Source: a virus. From it: DNA of 26,426 nucleotides. The notes below the pieces were generated by a model. It worked only from the letters and a program-made list of their open reading frames with translations. It searched no databases and was not told the origin of the DNA. The position numbers were made by a program, and so were the translations under genes. This document shows positions 16,535-21,368 of the stretch, piece after piece. The stretch lies in IMG/VR virus record IMGVR_UViG_3300043436_002897, positions 1 through 26,426 of that record. One strand, written 5' to 3'. The number at the start of each line of letters is the position of its first letter. Position 1 is the first letter of the stretch.

Positions 16535-16542
16535 CAAATATA
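16535..16542 (-). promoter_or_regulatory. Candidate -7 box (TATATTTG) at the winged-helix gene start
   Basis: Minus-strand TATATTTG is a full match to TAnnTTTG. No TTTG or TTG is found at the expected -33 spacing (that sequence is AT-only). Its closeness to the ATG at 16530 is odd for a normal leader. Confidence 0.35.
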
Positions 16543-16578
16543 TAAAAAATATAATAAGTTATTAAAAAAATAATTTTA

Positions 16579-16785
16579 TTATAAAATATTTATATTCTTT
16601 AAAGGATCAGCAACTCCTGTGAGAGGTTTTTCTTCTTGTACTTTTGTTACTGCAGGAGGATGCCCTGTGAGTGTACTAATGATTTTTCTTCCTTTGCAGA
16701 CGGAGCATTGTACTTCAGGCATATTTATATACAAATCACTTCTAACTCTTCCTTCTCCTTTACATACTGGACATGATTGCCACAT
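16579..16785 (-). CDS. DnaJ-type zinc-finger protein, 68 aa
   Basis: The N-terminal half carries two CxxCxG repeats, CPVCKGEGRV (residues ~5-14) and CSVCKGRK (~27-34), matching half of the DnaJ cysteine-rich zinc-binding domain. The C-terminal half is Pro/Thr/Lys-rich and probably disordered (GHPPAVTKVQEEKPLTGV). No J domain is present, so it is not a co-chaperone by itself. Such stand-alone zinc fingers are frequent in phages and may mediate protein or nucleic-acid contacts. It starts 6 bases after the RepL-like gene. Confidence 0.8.
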   Translation of the reverse strand: MWQSCPVCKGEGRVRSDLYINMPEVQCSVCKGRKIISTLTGHPPAVTKVQEEKPLTGVADPLKNINIL

Positions 16786-16791
16786 AACTTT

Positions 16792-17310
16792 CTATCTTAA
16801 AAATGGATTAAACACATTGAATACTTCTTTATCTATCGTCTTGCGCTTACGTGCTAAAAATGGATTCATCATATAGATTACTCTAACTTCTCCTGCAATG
16901 TTTCCTTTGATTTGATAAATAACTCCTGCTTTCATAAGTTTCTGTAGTAACTTAATAAATGTAGACTTTGAAGAATATCCTAGGAATTTTTGCAGACTTT
17001 CATTGCTGTGAGGCTGTGGGCCGTTGTAGACTATGTTAAGCGGCGTTTTTAAATCTGTTGTCATCATTAAAACATTATTCATTTCTGTACGAGATAATAT
17101 CTCTGACAAATAATTTACCGTCTTGCAATCTAATACTACATAGTCATCTGAAGTTATTACTACATAATTCCCTTCTTCAGTAACTGTCACTACCATTTTA
17201 TCTTTACGCAATTCAGAAGTAAGTAATTCTCCTGTGGCAGTATTTACATACTTGCTTAAATCGAGGTTGACTTTTTTCTTGTCAGACGCTCTTACTATTT
17301 TATTCCCCAT
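16792..17310 (-). CDS. RepL-like winged-helix protein, 172 aa
   Basis: First gene of the minus-strand block. Residues ~1-60 are beta-rich and basic (VNLDLSKYVNTATGELLTSE). Residues ~95-160 form a winged helix, with SLQKFLGYSSKSTFIKLLQK as helix-turn-helix, VIYQIKGNIAGEVRVIYMM as wing and the MNPFLARKRK end. This ending (YMMNPF…) resembles the plasmid replication initiator RepL and related phage regulators, where a similar INPF motif closes the wing. The gene abuts an iteron-bearing control region, which fits a replication initiator or master regulator acting on it. Initiator versus transcription factor cannot be decided from sequence. Confidence 0.75.
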   Translation of the reverse strand: MGNKIVRASDKKKVNLDLSKYVNTATGELLTSELRKDKMVVTVTEEGNYVVITSDDYVVLDCKTVNYLSEILSRTEMNNVLMMTTDLKTPLNIVYNGPQPHSNESLQKFLGYSSKSTFIKLLQKLMKAGVIYQIKGNIAGEVRVIYMMNPFLARKRKTIDKEVFNVFNPFLR

Positions 17311-17324
17311 ATTATGATTTTTGA

Positions 17325-17355
17325 CAAATATACGAATAATTATCTATTATACAAA
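17325..17355 (-). promoter_or_regulatory. Bacteroidota-type promoter for the minus-strand block
   Basis: Reading the minus strand, TTTG (17355-17352), a 19-base spacer and TATATTTG (17332-17325) fit the Bacteroidota TTTG/TAnnTTTG promoter at ideal spacing. The RepL-like ATG is 14 bases downstream of the -7 box, giving a very short leader. This is the only full promoter match I found in the window. Confidence 0.8.
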
Positions 17356-17375
17356 TATTATCATAAAATGGCTCC

Positions 17376-17427
17376 AGGTGTCATTTTTAACACCTGTAGA
17401 GGGTTATAGGTGTTATTTTTAACACCA
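17376..17427. promoter_or_regulatory. Tandem operator-like palindromes
   Basis: Two 20-bp copies of AGGTGTnATTTTTAACACC(t/a) at 17376-17395 and 17408-17427, 32 bp apart (three helical turns). Each is an inverted repeat GGTGT…ACACC. They start ~20 bp upstream of the -33 box of the minus-strand promoter, so a dimeric regulator bound there would be well placed to activate or repress it. One candidate is a winged-helix product of the adjacent operon. Confidence 0.65.
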
Positions 17428-17527
17428 GTGCAAAATCGCTGAGAAGCAGTAGCAGTCTACGGTACAGACGATTTTTTTCAATTTCACGCTTATTTATTAT
17501 TTGGGAAAGAAAAATCTATATAATAAA

Positions 17528-17706
17528 TGTCCAGTTTTCTGAACAATAAACTAGACATTTTAACCTCTGAGAAGTCTGTCTGCATAATGTAATATACAAA
17601 ACTACCTGTCACAATTTATAGTAAATGTGTGACAAATAATTCTGTCGCAATTTTAGCATAAATATGCGACAAAATCTCGTCTCAGATTTAGTTTAAAAAT
17701 GGGACA
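17528..17706. repeat. Inverted-repeat array with co-varying arms
   Basis: Three regular units: TGTCACA (17607-17613)/TGTGACA (17628-17634), TGTCGCA (17643-17649)/TGCGACA (17665-17671) and CGTCTCA (17678-17684)/TGGGACA (17700-17706). Units start 36 and 35 bases apart and span 28-29 bases. A diverged fourth, TGTCCAG (17528-17534)/CTAGACA (17551-17557), has a 30-base span. The central arm base changes in step with its partner (A:T, G:C, T:G), so the symmetry is conserved. Candidate initiator-binding or operator array. Confidence 0.7.
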
Positions 17707-17720
17707 AAAATTACAGGATC

Positions 17721-17747
17721 GCAAAGTCTGCAAAGTCTGCAAAGTTT
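17721..17747 (+). repeat. Three 9-bp iterons
   Basis: GCAAAGTCT at 17721-17729 and 17730-17738, and GCAAAGTTT at 17739-17747, directly abutting with no spacer. Tandem short direct repeats of this type often bind replication initiators. Confidence 0.75.
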
Positions 17748-17794
17748 TCAGGCTATAGACTTAAAATAAGAGGTAAAATTTAAGCTTATAACCT

Positions 17795-17832
17795 TAAAAT
17801 ATAATATAGGTGCAACACTAAAATATAATATA
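17795..17832 (+). repeat. AT-rich direct repeat pair
   Basis: TAAAATATAATATA occurs at 17795-17808 and 17819-17832 (24 bases apart), in a sequence almost free of G and C. Next to the iterons this is a candidate unwinding element. Confidence 0.55.
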
Positions 17833-17977
17833 CCCCCATGATTTATATAAAATAGTAACAAGCCCCCCTGTCAAATATCCCCCGTGTAATCGTAATAAAG
17901 CCGATTAACGTATGGTAGAATTACAAGTGGGGTCTATATATATAAAATTTTTTTAGAAGTTATATGAGGTGGTGAGA

Positions 17978-18033
17978 GTGGTTACTAGCACCGTCAACCA
18001 CCCCTCCTAAATCTTGGACGGGCGCTGTTGCCC
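17978..18033 (+). promoter_or_regulatory. Structured leader before the first plus-strand gene
   Basis: GTGGTT (17978-17983) pairs with AACCAC (17996-18001); a competing helix uses GGTGG just upstream. A second small hairpin is GGGC (18020-18023)/GCCC (18030-18033), closing a 6-nt loop 17 bases before the ATG at 18051. The GC content is clearly above the surroundings. Confidence 0.5.
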
Positions 18034-18050
18034 CCCATAAAATAAAAAAT

Positions 18051-18332
18051 ATGAAAAGTTTAAGATTTTACAAAGCAATGGAAGTAGAAGTTCCAGTTTG
18101 GAACGGAGATGAGCGCACAGGAGAAACAGAAATGCGTGTTACTGTAATCTTCCAAGAATCAGTAGCAGGACGAGGCGGTTTCCAACAGAATAGATACGGC
18201 AGTTTTATGGCTGTGCGTGGATACACTGTGGAGCAAGTTAACGCAGACTTCACTGCGGATGAAGACCTGAGTGAGGAATTCGCACTCGAAGAGCGCGAAG
18301 GTACCAACTTCTGCAAGGTAGTAGCACTGTAA
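18051..18332 (+). CDS. First early-type plus-strand protein, 93 aa
   Basis: Starts MKSLRFYKAMEVEVPVW and ends GTNFCKVVAL. It is beta-rich at the start and acidic at the end (ADFTADEDLSEEFALEERE), with a Gly/Arg turn AGRGGFQQNRYGSF in the middle. I do not recognise it. Its codons use more G and C (GAGCGC, CGAGGC) than neighbouring genes, which hints at strong expression or recent acquisition. The ORF ends inside a hairpin: the stop codon sits in the loop of GTAGCAC/GTGCTAC. A structured leader precedes it. As first gene of the plus-strand block it could be an early host-takeover or regulatory protein; that is a guess from position. Confidence 0.8.
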   Translation: MKSLRFYKAMEVEVPVWNGDERTGETEMRVTVIFQESVAGRGGFQQNRYGSFMAVRGYTVEQVNADFTADEDLSEEFALEEREGTNFCKVVAL

Positions 18333-18350
18333 GTGCTACCCCTTCGGGGG
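18321..18350 (+). terminator. Twin hairpins at the 3' end of the first plus-strand gene
   Basis: GTAGCAC (18321-18327)/GTGCTAC (18333-18339) encloses the stop codon in a 5-nt loop. CCCC (18339-18342)-UUCG-GGGG (18347-18350), an exceptionally stable UUCG hairpin, follows at once. There is no U-tract, so it may protect the mRNA 3' end or act as a processing boundary rather than an intrinsic terminator. Confidence 0.55.
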
Positions 18351-18396
18351 TTGTATCTCACAAGATAAAGACTTGTTATCATTAGATAAAGACCTC

Positions 18397-18932
18397 ACTA
18401 AATACTTTAAGTAACATTAGATAAACTATTGATATTTAAGTATTTAGTTGGGGTAAATGTGCTGTCTAACGACTCTTCTCGTGAAATTAAATCTCACGCT
18501 CATATACCATAATACATCAGATTATAAATATTATGGCTTAATATATGCTCTCATCCAAGCAGGTAAGGTTGGGCTACTAATAGATCTCGTCAGTCTATTA
18601 CCGTGGGCACTTAATGGAATGACTACATCCACAAGGGTTGCAACCTTGTGAGAGTACGAAGGTAGGAATATGATATTAAACCCACTACGTGCGAAGTAAC
18701 ACTGACTTGGTAATAAAATAGTACTCAGCTATTCTATTACTATAAGTTAAGAGCTATAGGGTAATATTACTGTAGTAAAGTGACTATAAGCCTGAGAAAC
18801 TTATAAAAGCTTTACTACTTTTATTAATGCACCATTTCTACTTCCCAAGGGTAGACAGTTGTAATGAAACAATTGAAAAAAATATGCTACGAGGTTTTTA
18901 TTGTACTTCATATGACTAGCAGATTACAACTG
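18397..18932 (+). ncRNA. Candidate large multibranched non-coding RNA
   Basis: No credible ORF lies in 18333-19120, but helices are dense. The first hairpin is 18397-18407/18438-18448 (11 bp). A long-range bipartite closure TTGGG (18448-18452)/CCCAA (18844-18848) plus AAATGTGC (18455-18462)/GCACCATTT (18829-18837) encloses ~370 nt. Inside are hairpins 18480-18484/18494-18498, 18507-18513/18530-18536, 18578-18584/18594-18600, 18630-18636/18644-18650 (6-bp helix 18548-18553/18649-18654 around the last two), 18711-18721/18729-18739, and 18772-18780/18810-18818 with 18785-18790/18800-18805. Then 18856-18865/18923-18932. The size and ornateness recall large phage RNAs such as GOLLD and ROOL; I cannot say it belongs to either. 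Confidence 0.6.
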
Positions 18933-18948
18933 AGTGCAGAGGGGTTAT

Positions 18949-19089
18949 ATACATCATGGTTGTGATAGGAAGACTGAAGCTTAATAAGGGCCGATCTTCA
19001 CTGAAATGTAGTCAGACCTCTTTTACATGACCAAGTTTGTAAAAGAAGGCTATTGTAAGGAGCTACTACCTATTACAACTGTGGTGTAT
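18949..19089 (+). ncRNA. Structured RNA element E1 (leader of the 78-aa gene)
   Basis: The terminal helix 18949-18969/19069-19089 has 21 uninterrupted base pairs, four of them G-U on the plus-strand transcript. On the opposite strand those four would be C-A mismatches, so the plus-strand RNA is the one that folds. Inside is a 9-bp hairpin, TCTTTTACA (19019-19027)/TGTAAAAGA (19038-19046). It ends 31 bases before the ATG at 19121. Its closing helix is homologous to element E2 (19369-19441), with compensatory changes. Confidence 0.7.
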
Positions 19090-19120
19090 TTATTATTTAA
19101 TAACTTTAAAACTAAAACTT

Positions 19121-19357
19121 ATGTCAAACAAAGTGTATTGGACTATGAAAAATGGTCAAAAGATTGATGTTGATACAATGGATATCAATCATTTACGTAA
19201 CACTCTTAAAATGATTATTCGTAATCAAGTAAGAGTAAAAGTATCTGCACCTGTGAAACCAAAATTCCAAATTCAAGGTGAAATGGCAAATAATTTTCTT
19301 GAGCAAATGCTTGAAGAAGATTATTATGATCCACGTGATGATTTTAATGAATTTTAA
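19121..19357 (+). CDS. Small phage protein, 78 aa
   Basis: Begins MSNKVYWTMKNGQKIDVD and continues with MDINHLRNTLKMIIRNQ. This 'W-T-x-x-G-x-x-I-x-V…M-x-x-x-H-L-x-N' pattern is a widespread small-protein type in phages and plasmids, whose function I do not know. The C-terminal third is acidic (LEQMLEEDYYDPRDDFNEF). It lies between two structured RNA elements (E1 ends 31 bases upstream, E2 begins 11 bases downstream), so its mRNA is bounded by folds on both sides. Confidence 0.85.
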   Translation: MSNKVYWTMKNGQKIDVDTMDINHLRNTLKMIIRNQVRVKVSAPVKPKFQIQGEMANNFLEQMLEEDYYDPRDDFNEF

Positions 19358-19361
19358 TCTT

Positions 19362-19448
19362 AATATATCATGGTTATAACAGTGAATTGTATGTTAGCAA
19401 TTTAATAGTATTCGAGTCTGAATACAGCTGTTATAACTATGTTGTATT
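19362..19448 (+). ncRNA. Structured RNA element E2, paralogue of E1
   Basis: CATGGTTATAACAG (19369-19382) pairs over 14 bp with CTGTTATAACTATG (19428-19441). After one T-T mismatch, six more pairs follow outward (19362-19367/19443-19448). The closed 45 nt contains two clean hairpins, AATTG (19385-19389)/CAATT (19398-19402) and GTATTC (19408-19413)/GAATAC (19420-19425), giving a three-way junction. The flanks ATCATGGTT and TGTATTTA are shared with E1. Confidence 0.75.
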
Positions 19449-19468
19449 TACTAGTTTTTGTCTATAAT

Positions 19469-19501
19469 AGGGATTATGCTATAATTCCTAGTTGCTTTTT
19501 T
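19469..19501 (+). terminator. Terminator-like hairpin before the 81-aa gene
   Basis: AGGGATTAT (19469-19477) pairs with ATAATTCCT (19481-19489), 9 bp including one G-U and a 3-nt loop, followed 5 bases later by a run of six T. It lies between E2 and the next gene, so E2 may be the structured 3' end of the previous transcript. Confidence 0.5.
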
Positions 19502-19541
19502 AAATTGTTTATTTGTATATTTACCTTAAAACTTAGAAATC

Positions 19542-19787
19542 ATGGATGAACCTATGTACATGTATGAGACAACCATCGAACTGGAAGATGGTTATGCAAT
19601 TAAAATAACAACTGCGGGACCTCCTGACGCAGAAGAAGAAATTACTGATTTTCTTTATCAGGTTCATCAATTTGGACAAGAAGATAAAAGTAAATACTTC
19701 ACTAAATTAATAGAAGACTTTAAAGAAGACTCCAAGTATTTCACTCTTGCTAATAGAGCAAGAAGATATGCTGAAGATTATTCATAA
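19542..19787 (+). CDS. Small acidic protein, 81 aa
   Basis: Begins MDEPMYMYETTIELEDGY and ends ANRARRYAEDYS: a short beta region followed by helices (EEITDFLYQVHQFGQEDK, YFTKLIEDFKEDSKYF). It is acidic and soluble with no recognised motif. The start is preceded by an A-rich stretch (TTAAAACTTAGAAATC) typical of SD-less Bacteroidota genes. It is flanked upstream by a hairpin with a T-run and downstream by element E3 and a strong terminator, so it is probably expressed as a single-gene transcript. Confidence 0.8.
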   Translation: MDEPMYMYETTIELEDGYAIKITTAGPPDAEEEITDFLYQVHQFGQEDKSKYFTKLIEDFKEDSKYFTLANRARRYAEDYS

Positions 19788-19792
19788 TCTGA

Positions 19793-19881
19793 TTGACTAA
19801 TAGCTATTTTTCGTTTCTTTAGTTTTATGGTTATAGTAGTAGTAGGTTAGGTGGCGAGTAATGTCGTCTGCTATTAGTCAA
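19793..19881 (+). ncRNA. Structured element E3
   Basis: TTGACTAATAGC (19793-19804) pairs perfectly over 12 bp with GCTATTAGTCAA (19870-19881), enclosing 65 nt that includes ATGGTTATA as in E2. It begins 5 bases after the stop of the 81-aa gene and ends 2 bases before a strong terminator. Confidence 0.55.
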
Positions 19882-19883
19882 AC

Positions 19884-19921
19884 AAGCCTGTGAGTTTTTC
19901 ATATTTCTCACAGGCTTTTCT
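19884..19921 (+). terminator. Strong intrinsic terminator
   Basis: AAGCCTGTGAG (19884-19894) and CTCACAGGCTT (19907-19917) form an 11-bp perfect stem with a 12-nt loop, followed by TTTTC. It is one of the two clearest terminators in the window. Confidence 0.85.
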
Positions 19922-19940
19922 TTTGTAAGTTTTAAAGGGG

Positions 19941-19998
19941 AAACTCTGGGAAAATAGGTCTACTGACATCTTCCTATAAGTACCAGAGTTTTTATTTT
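19941..19998 (+). terminator. Second hairpin with T-rich tail
   Basis: AAACTCTGG (19941-19949)/CCAGAGTTT (19983-19991), 9 bp, with inner ATAGG (19954-19958)/CCTAT (19973-19977), followed by TTTATTTT. It stands 20 bases after the first terminator. Confidence 0.6.
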
Positions 19999-20024
19999 AA
20001 CTATCATATTTAATTTCTTTTATT

Positions 20025-20124
20025 AGCCAATTACTGATTAGCATCGTCGAAAAAATATCAGTAGGCAACTTCATTTATTATGCTCTAAATAAATGATTTT
20101 ATAGACTTTATAAGTCTGATTGCT
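20025..20124 (+). ncRNA. Cloverleaf-like leader element E4
   Basis: A short closing helix AGC(c)AAT (20025-20031)/ATTGCT (20119-20124) encloses three hairpins: TACTGAT/ATCAGTA (20032-20038/20057-20063), TCATTTATT/AATAAATGA (20071-20079/20088-20096) and AGACTT/AAGTCT (20103-20108/20112-20117). No tRNA sequence signature (T-loop, D-loop) is present. It ends 43 bases before the ATG at 20168. Confidence 0.5.
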
Positions 20125-20167
20125 GAGCACAAGTGTATATTTTATTTATCTATTAAAAAAACAAATT

Positions 20168-20680
20168 ATGAAAAGTTTAGTATTAGAATCAGCAAAAGGT
20201 GTTAGAAACGGAAAAATCCAATTGTGTTTTTCTCAAATTGTTGAAACAGGAAGAACAAATTCTTCTGTATTAGGATTGTTAAATGCAAGTGACGAAAGAT
20301 TTGCACAACAAAAACCACGTTATGCATGGATGACAGCAGAACCTGCTGATGTTTTAGTTCAATTTGGTATTGATGTATCTGGTCTTGCTGAAGGAGATGT
20401 TCTTGAAATAGGAATGGTTGATCCACGATTAGCATCTAATCCTGATGTAGCATTGAATCTACAAATTGTAGAAACTACAGAAGGCAGTGAGTACGATGTA
20501 GCTAATTTCGAAACACGTGCAAAACGTGCTGGTAAAGATGGTGATTTCATTCTTTCAGAAGGTAAGTATATCTATGTGAATACTACAATTGTTGCAGGAG
20601 CACCTGTACACAAAATTTTCACAGAAACAACTCGTGAGAGTAAAGCTACTGATTTAATCAGCCAGGCTTTGGGAGAATAA
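20168..20680 (+). CDS. Probable abundant early protein, 170 aa
   Basis: The ATG at 20168 (MKSLVLESAKGVRNGKIQLC) is chosen over an upstream TTG frame because it follows an A-rich leader and matches the MKSL start of the first plus-strand gene. The protein is beta-rich (DVLVQFGIDVSGLAEGDVLE, ALNLQIVETTEGSEYDV, GKYIYVNTTIVAGAPVHKIF) with a basic patch TRAKRAGKDG. The fold might be an OB-type beta barrel, which would suggest nucleic-acid binding, but I see no decisive motif. It has its own structured leader (E4) and a strong terminator, so it is a single-gene transcript, as expected for a highly expressed product. Confidence 0.85.
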   Translation: MKSLVLESAKGVRNGKIQLCFSQIVETGRTNSSVLGLLNASDERFAQQKPRYAWMTAEPADVLVQFGIDVSGLAEGDVLEIGMVDPRLASNPDVALNLQIVETTEGSEYDVANFETRAKRAGKDGDFILSEGKYIYVNTTIVAGAPVHKIFTETTRESKATDLISQALGE

Positions 20681-20693
20681 TCTTCTGATGAAT

Positions 20694-20730
20694 AGGAATA
20701 GTAGTCTATGATGGCTACTATTCCTTTTTT
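20694..20730 (+). terminator. Strong intrinsic terminator after the 170-aa gene
   Basis: AGGAATAGTAG (20694-20704) and CTACTATTCCT (20715-20725) form an 11-bp perfect stem with a 10-nt loop, and five more T follow. It begins 13 bases after the stop codon. Confidence 0.88.
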
Positions 20731-20754
20731 ACAAACCCTTTAATTGAAAATATT

Positions 20755-21027
20755 ATGTCAAAAATTAACACACGTCCAAGAGTACGTATGGATGAATTAG
20801 GTATTTACCTAACAGCAATTGAGGCTGAATTTAAACCTAAAACAACTGCAGAAAGAGCAGATTTAATTACTATGAACTTTAATGTTCTTTGTCTTGTAGA
20901 AGATATAGAACATTATGAAGAGTTTTATCATCATTTACCTGAAGAAATAATGAGGGAAGATTATGAATTAGATTCTCGTAGAGAATTATATTTTCAAAGT
21001 ATAAATCGTTCAAATCCTTTTTATTAA
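20755..21027 (+). CDS. Hypothetical protein, 90 aa
   Basis: Begins MSKINTRPRVRMDELGIY and ends YFQSINRSNPFY. It is largely helical and acidic after a basic first ten residues (AEFKPKTTAERADLITMNFN, EDIEHYEEFYHHLPEEIM). No known motif is visible. It starts 24 bases after the terminator, so it opens a new transcript that continues through the next two genes (14-base gap, then ATGA overlap). Confidence 0.8.
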   Translation: MSKINTRPRVRMDELGIYLTAIEAEFKPKTTAERADLITMNFNVLCLVEDIEHYEEFYHHLPEEIMREDYELDSRRELYFQSINRSNPFY

Positions 21028-21041
21028 CTAAATTTAAAATT

Positions 21042-21368
21042 ATGAATATTAAAAAAATGATTGCTGAAGTGCAGAAATATTTCATGGATAAACTATTGTC
21101 TAAAGATTTCAAAGTATTAGCGATAAGTCAACATACTATTACTATATCCATTGATGAGTACGTTTTCACTCTTTGGATTTCTAATGGTTCCTCTTTTTTA
21201 AATTTTCATGGAACAAATACCATGATAATGCCTGATTTAAGTACAGAACAAAGATTATCATTATGGCCCTATATTGAAGGATTAAAAATTCAACAAGCTG
21301 ATAATATAAAATTGCACAGAATAGCGGATTTAGAAAGAGAAATTGAACAATTAAAATCTACTTTATGA
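21042..21368 (+). CDS. Hypothetical protein with C-terminal coiled coil, 108 aa
   Basis: The first ~85 residues are mixed alpha/beta (IAEVQKYFMDKLLSKDF, ISQHTITISIDEYVFTLWIS). The last ~20 (LHRIADLEREIEQLKSTL) form a heptad-patterned coiled coil that probably gives a dimer. The stop overlaps the dNMP kinase start by four bases (ATGA), so the two are co-translated. The function is unknown. Confidence 0.8.
   Translation: MNIKKMIAEVQKYFMDKLLSKDFKVLAISQHTITISIDEYVFTLWISNGSSFLNFHGTNTMIMPDLSTEQRLSLWPYIEGLKIQQADNIKLHRIADLEREIEQLKSTL

Larger units (their letters stand above)
17311..18050. other. Divergent control and candidate replication-origin region (740 bp, no gene)
   Basis: No convincing ORF lies between the divergent starts at 17310 (minus) and 18051 (plus). 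In order it holds a minus-strand promoter, two operator palindromes, a four-unit inverted-repeat array, three 9-bp iterons, a pair of AT-rich direct repeats, a C-tract stretch (17834-17885) and a leader hairpin before the first plus-strand gene. The combination of iterons, an AT-rich segment and a neighbouring RepL-like gene is typical of theta-type origins, hence the origin suggestion; not proven. Confidence 0.6.

Noticed and set aside
17376-17747. CRISPR-like repeat array
   Set aside because: Repeats are short palindromes or abutting 9-mers without uniform unique spacers, and no cas gene is near; operators and iterons explain them better.
18457-18651. Plus-strand ORF of 64 codons in the structured region
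   Set aside because: It lies entirely across the hairpins of the large RNA candidate, has no A-rich leader before its ATG, and has an unlikely composition.
20120-20167. Upstream TTG start giving a 16-residue extension of the 170-aa protein
   Set aside because: The extension overlaps element E4 and is replaced by a good ATG at 20168 preceded by an A-rich stretch.
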